Made by a program: the position numbers and the translations under genes
Assembly: GCF_900129565.1 (NCBI RefSeq)
Contig: NZ_FQWD01000003.1
Coordinates: forward strand, 535,015-599,014
Length of the DNA stretch: 64,000 bases
Source of the DNA: Marisediminitalea aggregata
GTDB lineage: Bacteria; Pseudomonadota; Gammaproteobacteria; Enterobacterales; Alteromonadaceae
Direction of reading: 5' to 3'
Notes under the pieces: model-generated
Seen by the model: only the letters and a program-made list of their open reading frames with translations
What the model was told of the DNA's origin: nothing
Database searches by the model: none
Shown here: in pieces, positions 18,339 to 27,335 of the stretch
How positions within the stretch are numbered: position 1 is the first letter of the stretch
Layout: each line of letters opens with the position of its first letter

Positions 18339-18812
18339 ATGGTTGCCATTATCGACTACCAGCAAGCCTTTGATGCTGATCAGGGCTTGCTTGCTACCTT
18401 GCCGGGAGAGGCACAGGTAACAGCATGGGCCTCTGCCGTGCTGTCTCATTTACATATCGGCGATAAAGAAATCACCGTTCGATTTGTTAACAATGATGAA
18501 TCCCAACAACTAAACAATGACTACCGCGGGAAAGATAAACCCACAAATGTGCTGTCATTTCCGTTTGAATGCCCCCCCGAAGTGCCATTGGATTTACTGG
18601 GTGATTTGGTCATTTGCGTCCCCGTTATTGCCCGGGAAGCAGAAGAGCAACAAAAACCCATTGCTCACCATTATGCCCACATGATTGTGCACGGCACCTT
18701 GCATTTACTGGGCTACGACCATATTGAAGACGCCGAAGCGGAAGAAATGGAAGGGCTGGAAATTGCGATTTTAGCCAAATTAGCCATTGACGACCCGTAT
18801 CAAGACGATTAA
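18339..18812 (+). CDS. ybeY: Endoribonuclease YbeY
   Basis: 157 aa. The metal-binding signature [11 protein letters not shown] is complete (three His). The N-terminal part carries [19 protein letters not shown]. It acts in 16S rRNA 3' maturation and late ribosome quality control. It lies 7 bp after ybeZ. Confidence 0.96.
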   Translation: MVAIIDYQQAFDADQGLLATLPGEAQVTAWASAVLSHLHIGDKEITVRFVNNDESQQLNNDYRGKDKPTNVLSFPFECPPEVPLDLLGDLVICVPVIAREAEEQQKPIAHHYAHMIVHGTLHLLGYDHIEDAEAEEMEGLEIAILAKLAIDDPYQDD

Positions 18813-18844
18813 CTTTGCCTAGTAATGTAAAAATAACGGATATT

Positions 18845-19708
18845 ATGAGCGACGATAACCCCCACTCTACCAACGGCTCCTCGGGCAAAAGTTGGTTTGA
18901 AAAACTCAAACTGTCTTTCTCCGGAGAGCCGCAAAGTAAACAAGATCTGGTTGAAGTGATCACGGAAGCCGAGCAGCGCGAGCTGATCGATCCACAGACC
19001 AGAGAAATGATCGAAGGCGTCATTGGCGTAAACGAAATGCGTGTACGGGACATCATGATCCCCAGAGCGCAAATGGTGACCATCGACATCGATCAACCCG
19101 TAGAAGAGTTTTTGCCTGTTATGTTAGACAGCGCACACTCCCGCTTCCCGGTTATCAACGAAGATAAAGACCATATCGAAGGCATCCTACTCGCCAAAGA
19201 TCTCTTGCGCTTTGCCTTCAACAATAAAGATGAGCAGCCTTTCCAACTCCGCGACGTGTTGCGCCCGGCGGTCATTGTACCGGAAAGCAAACGCGTAGAC
19301 GTGCTGCTGAAAGAATTTCGCCAGCAACGCTACCACATGGCCATTGTTGTAGACGAATACGGCGGTGTGTCGGGTCTGGTTACTATCGAGGATATTCTTG
19401 AGCTGATCGTCGGTGAAATCGAAGACGAATACGATACGGAAGAAGACGGTACCGATGATATTCGCCCGTTAAACAAATATACTTATTCGGTAAAAGCACT
19501 GACCCCGGTAGAAGAATTTAATCGTTTCTTTGAAACCAAATTCAGTGAAGAAGAAGCGGATACCATCGGCGGTATTGTGTTGAAGGCATTTGGCCATATG
19601 CCAGCCACCAACGATGAAATTACCATCGACAATATTCAGTTCAAAATCACCAACTCTGACAAGCGTCGTTTGGTGCAACTCAAAGTGACACTGCCTGATT
19701 TGGAGTAA
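18845..19708 (+). CDS. corC: CorC/YbeX: CBS-domain and transporter-associated-domain protein
   Basis: 287 aa. The ATG giving MSDDNPHS was chosen because E. coli CorC begins MSDDNSHS; an upstream TTG would add 10 residues. It has two CBS domains (IMIPRAQM..., [18 protein letters not shown] and [25 protein letters not shown]), then the C-terminal CorC_HlyC domain ([15 protein letters not shown]). Linked to Mg/Co efflux and to ribosome maturation. It sits between ybeY and lnt, as in E. coli. Confidence 0.95.
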   Translation: MSDDNPHSTNGSSGKSWFEKLKLSFSGEPQSKQDLVEVITEAEQRELIDPQTREMIEGVIGVNEMRVRDIMIPRAQMVTIDIDQPVEEFLPVMLDSAHSRFPVINEDKDHIEGILLAKDLLRFAFNNKDEQPFQLRDVLRPAVIVPESKRVDVLLKEFRQQRYHMAIVVDEYGGVSGLVTIEDILELIVGEIEDEYDTEEDGTDDIRPLNKYTYSVKALTPVEEFNRFFETKFSEEEADTIGGIVLKAFGHMPATNDEITIDNIQFKITNSDKRRLVQLKVTLPDLE

Positions 19709-19713
19709 TTCCC

Positions 19714-21222
19714 TTGCGCAAGTGGTTACCTTATCTGCTGGCCGTGCTGGCCGGCAGTTCCCTTACCTTAGCTTACGCCCCCTTTGATATCTGGTTATTA
19801 ACGCCCGTTGCGTTGTGTTTAGCGCTATATCAACTCAATAAGCAGCACGTTTCTGGTTTTAAACTGGGATGGCTGTTTGGATTAGGTTGGTTTGGTACAG
19901 GCATTAGCTGGGTCCATGTCAGCATTGCAGACTTTGGCGGTATGCCATTATTTGCTTCGGTACTGATGATGTTAGCCCTCTGTGGCTATCTGGCGCTATA
20001 TCCTGCCCTGGCCTTTCATTTTCTGAAGCGCTACTTCAGCGTTACCTGGTGGCCTTTTGCCTTGCCTTTATTCTGGACGAGTGCTGAATGGTTGCGAAGC
20101 TGGATGTTGTCGGGCTTCCCCTGGTTATCAGTTGGTTACAGTCAGCTAAACGGCTGGTTAAACGGCTGGTTTGCCGCCATTGGAGAGACAGGCGTAACCG
20201 CGTTGTTGGTCGGGTTGTCGGCGAGTATTGTGGCGAGTATTTATACCAGGCGCTTTATCGGCAGCGGTATCGTGGCCGCCATTGCAATAGCCGGTAGCGT
20301 TGGATTGAATCAGATCAACTGGACGTCGCCAGTCGAGGATGTCTCTGTAGGCATGGTGCAAGGCAACATTGCTCAATCGCTACGCTGGGTACCTGAGCAG
20401 GACCTGCCAACGATGACCCGTTATGAAACCCTGACCGATCTGCTATGGGACAATGACATCATAGTGTGGCCCGAAGCCGCGGTGCCAAAACTTGAATTAC
20501 TCGCACTCGAATACCTGCAAAAAATGGACGCTCGCGCTACTGAGCACGACACGGCCATTATTACCGGTGTGGTGAACTACAATTTCGAGAGCGAAGAGGC
20601 CTGGAACAATTTAATTGTGATGGGCAAAAAGTATGAGCAGGATGAAAGCGGCCATTACTATTATTTCCACGGAAACCGCTACGCAAAACACCACTTGTTG
20701 CCGGTAGGCGAATTTGTCCCCTTCGAAGACTTATTACGCCCTCTCGCCCCTCTGTTTGACTTACCCATGTCATCATTTAGTCGCGGTGATTTTCAACAAA
20801 CCAACCTGGTTGCAAACGGCAATCATCTGGCACCCGCCATTTGCTTTGAAATTGCCTTTCCGCGTCAGGTAGCTGCAAATTTATATGAGGACACGGATTT
20901 TATTATTACCGTAAGCAATGACGCCTGGTTTGGCGCGTCACACGGGCCCGACCAGCACATGCAAATTGCACAGGTACGAGCAAAGGAATTCGGCATTCCC
21001 GTCATCCGCGCCACCAACAACGGCATCAGCGCGCTGGTTGATCACCATGGCGATATAGTTGCCCGCCTGCCACAGTTCGAAGCTGCAACGTTATCGGGCA
21101 AGTTATCCAAAGTAACCGGGTACACTTTGTACCGGCAATGGGGTGACAGCCTGGTATGGCTAATCTCACTGGCTTTGTACCTGTTTGCAGTCAGTAAACG
21201 CGCGACTCCTCGGGAAAAATAA
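19714..21222 (+). CDS. lnt: Apolipoprotein N-acyltransferase
   Basis: 502 aa inner-membrane enzyme that adds the third acyl chain to lipoproteins. Six to eight hydrophobic helices (1-205) precede a periplasmic nitrilase-like domain. The catalytic triad is visible: Glu254 in WPEAAVP, Lys325 in YAKHHLLPVGEFVP and Cys377 in ICFEIAFP. It starts with TTG 5 bp after corC and ends the operon. Confidence 0.96.
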   Translation: MRKWLPYLLAVLAGSSLTLAYAPFDIWLLTPVALCLALYQLNKQHVSGFKLGWLFGLGWFGTGISWVHVSIADFGGMPLFASVLMMLALCGYLALYPALAFHFLKRYFSVTWWPFALPLFWTSAEWLRSWMLSGFPWLSVGYSQLNGWLNGWFAAIGETGVTALLVGLSASIVASIYTRRFIGSGIVAAIAIAGSVGLNQINWTSPVEDVSVGMVQGNIAQSLRWVPEQDLPTMTRYETLTDLLWDNDIIVWPEAAVPKLELLALEYLQKMDARATEHDTAIITGVVNYNFESEEAWNNLIVMGKKYEQDESGHYYYFHGNRYAKHHLLPVGEFVPFEDLLRPLAPLFDLPMSSFSRGDFQQTNLVANGNHLAPAICFEIAFPRQVAANLYEDTDFIITVSNDAWFGASHGPDQHMQIAQVRAKEFGIPVIRATNNGISALVDHHGDIVARLPQFEAATLSGKLSKVTGYTLYRQWGDSLVWLISLALYLFAVSKRATPREK

Positions 21223-21306
21223 CCCGCTTGCCGATAGCAAACTTCACTTCAGGGCCTGAATTACGTTTAATAAGGGATTACTCGTAAACAGGTCTTGAAG
21301 ATAACA

Positions 21307-22581
21307 ATGAAAAAACTGGCTGCTGCGGTGTTACTTGCCGCTACCTCCACACTCTCTTTTGCGCAAACACTGGTACTCAAAGCCGATCGATTAATCGATG
21401 TTGAAAACGGCAAATTAATCTCAAACGCCGTCGTTGTCATTGAAGATGACACTATCGTGGCTGCTGGAGAAGCACGCAAAGTGACGTTCTCTAAAGACAG
21501 TAAAATCATCGAACTTGGTGACTACACACTGCTACCCGGCTTAATGGACATGCACGTGCATTTAACCAGTGATGCCACCAAACACGGTTACAAACGCTTA
21601 GCAGACTCACTGCCCAGAGTGACGCTGACAGGCGTGAAACACGCCGAAGCGACGTTGATGGCCGGTTTCACCACCGTCCGAAACGTCGGCGCGCCAGGCT
21701 TCGCTGACGTCGCTCTGCGCGATGCCATTAACGATGGCGATATCACCGGCCCCCGTATGTTTGTAGCAGGCCCTTCTCTGGGCGTCACTGGCGGCCACTG
21801 TGACAACAATTTACTGCCCTACGAATACCATACTGTAAGCGAAGGGGTAGCCGACGGCCCTTGGGCAGTCCGTGAAAAAGTACGCCGAAACATCAAATAC
21901 GGCGCAACGGTTATTAAGTTCTGTGGTACCGGCGGCGTGTTGTCGAAAGGCACTAAAGTGGGTGTACAACAATACACCTTCGAAGAAATGCAGGCGCTGG
22001 TAGACGAAGCCCACATGCGTGGATTAACCGTAGCAACCCACGCGCATGGTACTGATGGTATCAAAACCGCGATTAAAGCGGGCGTAGATTCGGTAGAACA
22101 CGTTAGCCTGTTGGATGACGAAGCGATCAAGCTGGCCTTAAAACACGGTACTTACTTTTCCATGGACATCTACGTTACTGAGTACATCCTGTCTGAAGGG
22201 GCCAAAGCAGGTATTCTTGAAGAAAGCCTGGCGAAAGAACGCATTGTTGGTCAGCGCCAGCGTGACAACTTTGCCAAAGCCGTAAAAGCAGGCGTTAAAA
22301 TGGTGTTCGGTTCCGACGCGGGTGTCTATCCCCATGGTGACAATGGCAAGCAATTCGCTCGTATGGTGAAGTTTGGTATGACCCCCATGCAAGCCATTCA
22401 GGCCTCAACCATCAACGCTGCCACCTTGCTAAAACAACAGGAAGTGCTGGGCAGCGTGTCCGAAGGTAAAAAAGCGGATATCGTGGGCGTAAAAGGCAAT
22501 CCTCTGGATGATATTTCACTATTGGAGAACATTGGCCTTGTGGTAAAAGATGGCCAGGTTGTGAAGTCTCTGGCCATGTAA
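21307..22581 (+). CDS. Secreted amidohydrolase, prolidase-like (Xaa-Pro/Xaa-Arg type)
   Basis: 424 aa. The start is set at the ATG beginning MKKLAAAVLLAA, a Sec signal peptide cleaved near SFAQ; a TTG 12 bp upstream is also in frame. Amidohydrolase-superfamily metal ligands are visible: HVHL, the Lys in TVIKFCGTGG, HAHG, the EHVSLLD His and the terminal Asp in GSDAGVYPHG. It resembles imidazolonepropionase-like periplasmic dipeptidases. Substrate is inferred only from the family. No operon partner. Confidence 0.88.
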   Translation: MKKLAAAVLLAATSTLSFAQTLVLKADRLIDVENGKLISNAVVVIEDDTIVAAGEARKVTFSKDSKIIELGDYTLLPGLMDMHVHLTSDATKHGYKRLADSLPRVTLTGVKHAEATLMAGFTTVRNVGAPGFADVALRDAINDGDITGPRMFVAGPSLGVTGGHCDNNLLPYEYHTVSEGVADGPWAVREKVRRNIKYGATVIKFCGTGGVLSKGTKVGVQQYTFEEMQALVDEAHMRGLTVATHAHGTDGIKTAIKAGVDSVEHVSLLDDEAIKLALKHGTYFSMDIYVTEYILSEGAKAGILEESLAKERIVGQRQRDNFAKAVKAGVKMVFGSDAGVYPHGDNGKQFARMVKFGMTPMQAIQASTINAATLLKQQEVLGSVSEGKKADIVGVKGNPLDDISLLENIGLVVKDGQVVKSLAM

Positions 22582-22660
22582 TTCCCTGTTTATTCCAGCG
22601 GGGAAACGCCCGGTTTTCCCGCTTCCTGAATAAATAGTTAAAAAAATTTCTATCTGCACT

Positions 22661-22690
22661 CTTGAATTCGACCTGCGCATTCCCACATTA
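22661..22690 (+). promoter_or_regulatory. Probable sigma-32 heat-shock promoter of ibpA
   Basis: CTTGAA (22661-22666), a 15-bp gap, then CCCACATTA (22682-22690). This matches the sigma-32 pattern CTTGAA-N13-17-CCCCATNT with one insertion-like deviation. It predicts a 5' UTR of about 90 nt. Confidence 0.7.
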
Positions 22691-22790
22691 ATTAGTACCG
22701 GGGCTTGAGTAAGAGACCGGTAAACCTGCCGCCGCAAAGCGGGGCAACTTATTAAAAACCATATTGCTTAATTTTGAGGATATGACTATG
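22691..22790 (+). promoter_or_regulatory. Probable ROSE-type RNA thermometer in the ibpA 5' UTR
   Basis: ATTGCTT (22763-22769) faces the Shine-Dalgarno TGAGGAT (22775-22781) across a 5-nt loop. A-U, U-A, U-G, C-G, U-A and U-G pairs can form with the G of UUGCU left over opposite the GG. This is the hallmark of the ROSE 3' hairpin. Upstream stems TACCGG/CCGGTA and CCGC-AAA-GCGG give the multi-hairpin layout of ROSE elements, which are known upstream of ibpA-type small heat-shock genes. Confidence 0.65.
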
Positions 22791-23237
22791 CGTACTATCG
22801 ATCTATCTCCACTTTACCGTTCATTTATTGGCTTCGACCGTCTGGCATCTATGATTGATGCAGCATCACAAAACGGCAGCCAAACTACCTATCCCCCTTA
22901 CAACATCGAACTGTTGGGCGAGGATAAATACCGAATTACCATGGCGATTGCCGGTTTCAGCAAAGACGATGTGACTATTGAAGTCCTGGACAACTCGTTG
23001 ACTATTTCCGGTAAAAAGCCCGAAGATACCCAGGACGACACCAAGCGTGAGTTCTTACACAAAGGCATTTCTGAGCGCAGCTTTGAGCGTAAGTTCCACT
23101 TAGGCGATCACGTCAAAGTGGCCGCAGCTGACCTTGAACACGGGTTGCTGAATATTGAGCTGGTGCGGGAAATACCTGAAGAGAAGAAGCCGCGCCAAAT
23201 CGAAATCGGCGCGTCATTACTGGAAAACAAACAGTAA
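22788..23237 (+). CDS. ibpA: Small heat-shock protein IbpA/Hsp20
   Basis: 149 aa beginning MRTIDLSPLYRSFIGFDRL, nearly the E. coli IbpA N-terminus. The start was chosen by that match and by the 7-nt spacing from GAGGA. The alpha-crystallin domain is complete (YRITMAIAGF, ISERSFERKFHL, LNIELVREIPEEKKPRQIEI). It holds aggregating proteins for DnaK/DnaJ and ClpB. Control is by the sigma-32 promoter and the probable RNA thermometer upstream. Confidence 0.95.
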   Translation: MRTIDLSPLYRSFIGFDRLASMIDAASQNGSQTTYPPYNIELLGEDKYRITMAIAGFSKDDVTIEVLDNSLTISGKKPEDTQDDTKREFLHKGISERSFERKFHLGDHVKVAAADLEHGLLNIELVREIPEEKKPRQIEIGASLLENKQ

Positions 23238-23254
23238 TTAACCGCTAAATGACT

Positions 23255-23280
23255 AACGGCGCACATTGTGCGCCGTTTTT
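23255..23280 (+). terminator. ibpA terminator
   Basis: A 10-bp stem, AACGGCGCAC/GTGCGCCGTT, with loop ATT and a T-run. Confidence 0.93.
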
Positions 23281-23351
23281 CGTCCACACGCCTCGATTAA
23301 CTAGAATTTGAATTCTCGCCTGAGAAATAAACTAGTTAGAGATCCAATATG

Positions 23352-24077
23352 TCAGTCCGTTAAAAATTGCTTCAAAGCATATAACGTAATTTCTCCTGTT
23401 AATGGAAAAGTCTGACAGTTTTTTAATTTTATATTAGAAGAGCCATCACTTGACGCAAGAACCTGAAATGTCTGCATATTATCTGGAAGGATCAGTAAAT
23501 AAAGCGGATAGGTATAGTTGGTTGTTTCGATCCTGCATCCAAGTAATTCAGTCGTCGCATTGCTAATGCGATATATATCACCGACCGCTTGCTCCTCGAC
23601 TTCTAATTCATAGTTATTTTCATAGGTCACCCTGTCGCTGATTTTTTTATCCAGCGTCTCTGCAGTTGGGTAACTATTCACACCATATTTTGTTCGCACC
23701 GCAATTTGATCTGCTTTCCATGTTTCTATATCACTAACGTCCACAGGGTAATGCTCCTGATAACGATTACATTGCGATTGATGACCGGCGGTATATTTAC
23801 CATCAATAAATTCAAACCCTACGTCAAAACTTGTTGAACGGTCAGCGAAAACCATGTAAGTAAACACGCCATAACCATCATTTTGAGAAGTGCTACAAAC
23901 CGAAATGACATCATCGTATTTGTATTTAAAGGTGTACTGTGATCCCGCGTGCGTGGAAAATACATACTGGTCAGTTTTTTCGGTGTTAAACAGTTCGTCG
24001 AAGGTTTCTGTTTCAGCCTTTACCCCCAACCCGACAGTAGCTAAACTCAATACCGCTATTTTTAAGATTTTATTCAT
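23352..24077 (-). CDS. Secreted protein of unknown function
   Basis: 241 aa from the ATG reading MNKILKIAVLSLA, a clear Sec signal cleaved near VKAE, with GGAAG at 7-nt spacing. The open frame extends 70 codons upstream without a good start. The mature protein has four Cys (in SVCSTS, SQCNRY, LGCRIE and KNCQTF), which could make two disulfides. No family recognised. Its base composition is AT-richer than its neighbours, which would fit horizontal acquisition. Confidence 0.6.
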   Translation of the reverse strand: MNKILKIAVLSLATVGLGVKAETETFDELFNTEKTDQYVFSTHAGSQYTFKYKYDDVISVCSTSQNDGYGVFTYMVFADRSTSFDVGFEFIDGKYTAGHQSQCNRYQEHYPVDVSDIETWKADQIAVRTKYGVNSYPTAETLDKKISDRVTYENNYELEVEEQAVGDIYRISNATTELLGCRIETTNYTYPLYLLILPDNMQTFQVLASSDGSSNIKLKNCQTFPLTGEITLYALKQFLTD

Positions 24078-24389
24078 TGAGACTTCCATAAATTTATACG
24101 TCGCCTGAATCCCTGTAAGGACACCATGTAATATTGAGTATAGGAGAAATGGGCGCGTTCTACTACACACTTGTATTTTCCCGACTTTTAGCTGCAATTC
24201 GCGGAATAAGCCAGGCACTTTAAAGCGAACAATGCTGAGTAATGTCAGCGCAATGTGGGTATTGTTAATAAAACCATAGAAGAGCATGCGATGAATTGAT
24301 GTTTGCGAAAAAACAATCGTTATTTATTAGTGCTTTAATTAGGTTACACTGGTCACACATATTGCATTTACGTCTTTTCAGGACTGCTC
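24078..24389 (-). other. Divergent intergenic region
   Basis: 312 bp between the unknown secreted-protein gene and the Nramp-type gene. A minus-strand open frame crosses most of it as an N-terminal extension of the secreted protein, but its composition and the internal signal peptide argue against translation. It presumably carries both promoters. I found no convincing -35/-10 pair. Confidence 0.4.
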
Positions 24390-25658
24390 GTGGAACAGCA
24401 CTCGGTATCGGATAACCGTTTTTCTCGTCTTCAATTACTTATACAACGCCTTGGCCCGGGCATTCTCATGGCCACAGCGGCTATAGGCGGCAGCCATCTC
24501 GTGGCTTCCACTCAGGCTGGAGCAAAATTTGGCTGGCAACTAGCGCTGCTTATTCTGGCCGTTAACCTGTTTAAATACCCATTTTTTCGGGCGGGTGTGA
24601 GTTACACCATTTCCACACAACAAACACTACAGACCGGCTATGCGGAAATGGGTAAGCCTTATCTGCTCACCAGTTTTGTATTAAATGGCTTGGTTTCCTT
24701 TGTGAACGCTGCCGCACTATTGTTGTTTTCTGCCAGCTTATTTAGTTTATTCATTCCTTTTACCCTGCCCTTACCGGTAATAGCAGGCGGGTTATTGGCG
24801 GTTATGTTGCTGGTGTTGATTGCAGGTCACTATCACCTGCTCAATCAGGTGGCCAAGTTCATCATGATTGCGTTGGTTATTGCCACAGTGAGCGCGACGC
24901 TCATAGCCTGGCAACAAGGCCCGGTTGCGCCGGCAGACTTCGAGTCACCTTCGCCGTGGAATTTAGCTGCCATCGGCTTTTTAGTGGTCACCATGGGCTG
25001 GATGCCCGCGCCAATCGAAATATCGGGTATTACGTCACTGTGGTTAAAACAACAGTGCCGCGAGCAAACCGTTACGCCCTCGTCCGCTTTGTTTGATTTT
25101 AATCTGGGCTATGTTGTTACCCTGCTCCTGGCTTTGGTTTTTCTTGCCTTAGGCGCACTGGTGTTGCATGGCAGCGGTGAACCTTTGGCGAGTGGCGGTA
25201 TTGGTTTTTCTCAACAATTGGTAAGTTTATATGCCTCTACCATTGGTGAATGGGCGCGCTACCTGATCGCTATTGTCGCCTTCCTGTGTATTTTTGGTTC
25301 CGCCATTACCGTTTACGATGGCTATTCCCGTGCACTTGCGGAATGTCACAGCTTACTTAAAGGCAAGTCAGATATCCCGGAAAACATCTATGTGGGCTGG
25401 TTGATCTGGGTATCGGTGATGAGTTTCGCTATTGTGGTGTTCTTCAAGTCTGCCCTGCTCACCATGCTGGGATTCGCCATGACACTGGCATTTGTTACCA
25501 CGCCTATGTTTGCGTGGCTGAATTATCGGTTGGTACAGAGAGCAAACCTGTCACCGGAACTAAGCGGTGGTAAGGCATTATTGTGGTTAAGTCGGGCTGG
25601 TCTTGTTTATCTGTTTGGCTTTTTAGCCGTCTTTATTGTTTGGAAATGGATGCTGTAA
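24390..25658 (+). CDS. Nramp-related transporter with altered metal site
   Basis: 422 aa, about 11 membrane helices, GTG start. The helix-1 context GPGILMATAAIGG (about 22-34) is clearly Nramp-like. The metal-binding DPGN of true Mn/Fe transporters is replaced by AIGGS, and the helix-6 MPH motif by MPAP. It therefore probably moves something other than Mn2+ or Fe2+, or uses a different coordination. The gene for an exported nucleosidase follows after 4 bp, so the two are cotranscribed. Confidence 0.8.
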   Translation: MEQHSVSDNRFSRLQLLIQRLGPGILMATAAIGGSHLVASTQAGAKFGWQLALLILAVNLFKYPFFRAGVSYTISTQQTLQTGYAEMGKPYLLTSFVLNGLVSFVNAAALLLFSASLFSLFIPFTLPLPVIAGGLLAVMLLVLIAGHYHLLNQVAKFIMIALVIATVSATLIAWQQGPVAPADFESPSPWNLAAIGFLVVTMGWMPAPIEISGITSLWLKQQCREQTVTPSSALFDFNLGYVVTLLLALVFLALGALVLHGSGEPLASGGIGFSQQLVSLYASTIGEWARYLIAIVAFLCIFGSAITVYDGYSRALAECHSLLKGKSDIPENIYVGWLIWVSVMSFAIVVFFKSALLTMLGFAMTLAFVTTPMFAWLNYRLVQRANLSPELSGGKALLWLSRAGLVYLFGFLAVFIVWKWML

Positions 25659-25662
25659 TCTT

Positions 25663-26535
25663 ATGAGTGTATTTCGCCGTATTATTGTCTTCGCTTCGCT
25701 TTTAATCTCTGCGTTTGTGCAGGCCGACAACTTTAAGCAAGTCGCCATTCCTGCCGCACCTGCTACCCAAGCCCCCGTAATGATTCAGGGCCCCATGCCA
25801 ATTGAAGCCGAACACTTTGCCGGCCTGCTGGATAATGTACGAAAAGAACAATCAGGCCATGCCACCTTTTACTTAGGTACGTTAAACGGCTACCCCATTG
25901 TGGTAGCGCAAACTGGCAAAGGGTTGGAGAATACCGCCGCTGCTACGGCAATTGGGATAGAGCGTTACCGCCCCCGCGCGATCATCAATCAGGGCACCTC
26001 GGGTGGCCATGATCCGAGCCTGAAAGTGGGCGATATTGTAATAGGCAAACGCTCTGTGAACGCGAGTAACTTCAAAACGCCGTTTCGTGCTAAAGGCGAA
26101 GGTTCAGCCCCACTGGAATGGTTGCCCATGGACTTACTTGCATCGTCGGGCAGCGCCGGTGAAGGCGATTCAGCGAAAGATGCGGAGCGCATTCGCTATT
26201 ATCTGGGGTCACCAGAACTCATTGCCGCTGCGCATGCGGTTAAACACGAATATGAACGTGGCAAAGTGGTTGAAGGCACAATTGCCAGCGGGAACTTCTG
26301 GAACAATGAAGTTGATCGTATTGCCTGGCTACACAACCAATTTGGTACCAGCACTGAGGAAATGGAAACCGCGGCTGCTGCTCAGGTCGCTGAAGCTTAC
26401 GGTGTGCCTTTTGTCGGCATTCGGGTGCTTTCCAATAACCTGACCAATGGCGGACATTACGACCCCACTACCGCTACAGATTGTCAGGCCTTTGTGCAGG
26501 CAATGCTGCTGCATTATCTGGCTGGGGAAAAATAG
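25663..26535 (+). CDS. Exported nucleoside phosphorylase/MTA-SAH nucleosidase-like protein
   Basis: 290 aa, starting at the ATG reading MSVFRRIIVFASLL, a signal peptide cleaved near VQAD. The PNP/UDP family fold is visible: GPMPIEAEHF near the start, VAQTGKGLENTAAATA, INQGTSGG, and EEMETAAAAQVA with the conserved ribose-binding Glu. The catalytic Asp of MTA/SAH nucleosidase (in RAISD) is Asn here (RVLSNN). A periplasmic location is unusual for this family. It follows the Nramp-related gene by 4 bp. Confidence 0.8.
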   Translation: MSVFRRIIVFASLLISAFVQADNFKQVAIPAAPATQAPVMIQGPMPIEAEHFAGLLDNVRKEQSGHATFYLGTLNGYPIVVAQTGKGLENTAAATAIGIERYRPRAIINQGTSGGHDPSLKVGDIVIGKRSVNASNFKTPFRAKGEGSAPLEWLPMDLLASSGSAGEGDSAKDAERIRYYLGSPELIAAAHAVKHEYERGKVVEGTIASGNFWNNEVDRIAWLHNQFGTSTEEMETAAAAQVAEAYGVPFVGIRVLSNNLTNGGHYDPTTATDCQAFVQAMLLHYLAGEK

Positions 26536-26655
26536 TTTAAAATAGTTCACCCCTTCTGGCCGACTCCGTCGTTGTATGTGTGAAGAGGCGCAGAAACAGG
26601 TGATTTAACATGGCCGTTTCATGCGCTGCTTCGCATTAATAATAAGGAGCTTCGC

Positions 26656-27324
26656 ATGCAAACAAACATCGCTACGCCAACACCTCACGCAATACCCGCC
26701 AATTCTCTTGTTGTCCCTGGAAGCGTCAAAACGCTTACTCATATAGCACTAGCTGGTGCGGTGACATTTGGTTTATTCGTTATGATGGCCAAACTCATTG
26801 AGCAGAACGCGGAAGTGCCCGTGCCAACAGAAACGCCGGTATTAGCGAACATTGTGCTGGATGTGGAAGAAACCAAAACCCAGGTACGTCCTAAGATAAA
26901 GCCCATGCCTGAACCGGTAAAAGCACCGGAAACCAAGCCTACCATTCCGCCTCAGGATCCCGGCCCGACTAATACGAACTTCAATGTCGATCCGGTAACG
27001 GTAAATACGGAAGTCACGATAAATACCACAATGGGTAATGGTACGCAGGATATGATGGCCCGTCCTATTGTGCGTGTTGACCCCAGCTACCCACCCGATG
27101 CCGCGCGTGATGGTGTAGAAGGTTGGGTAAAGCTGGCTTTCGACCTGACACCGCAAGGTTCGGTAGCCAATATCAGTATTCTGGATGCTGAACCCAAACG
27201 CGTCTTTGATCGCGAAGCACGCCGCGCACTGGCAAAATGGAAATACCAGCCTCGGGTAGAAAAAGGTGTACCCATGGCACAAACTGGGTTACAAGTGATA
27301 CTGACGTTCGCGTTAGAGCAGTAA
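26656..27324 (+). CDS. TonB-family energy transducer
   Basis: 222 aa. One N-terminal membrane anchor (about 31-50), a Pro/Lys-rich periplasmic spacer (PKIKPMPEPVKAPETKPTIP) and the C-terminal TonB fold (PIVRVDPSYPPDAARDGVEG, VANISILDAEP, ALAKWKYQP). A good GGAG precedes the ATG. No exbB or exbD genes are adjacent. It heads a set of tightly packed genes that includes an ECF sigma factor. Confidence 0.9.
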   Translation: MQTNIATPTPHAIPANSLVVPGSVKTLTHIALAGAVTFGLFVMMAKLIEQNAEVPVPTETPVLANIVLDVEETKTQVRPKIKPMPEPVKAPETKPTIPPQDPGPTNTNFNVDPVTVNTEVTINTTMGNGTQDMMARPIVRVDPSYPPDAARDGVEGWVKLAFDLTPQGSVANISILDAEPKRVFDREARRALAKWKYQPRVEKGVPMAQTGLQVILTFALEQ

Positions 27325-27335
27325 GGACAGTGCCA

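Noticed and set aside
22764..22787. An upstream alternative start of ibpA
   Set aside because: It lies inside the probable RNA thermometer; the later ATG has correct Shine-Dalgarno spacing and matches the IbpA N-terminus.
24390..24560. A manganese riboswitch upstream of the Nramp-type gene
   Set aside because: No riboswitch-like conserved elements were seen before the GTG start, and the protein lacks the Mn-binding motifs.
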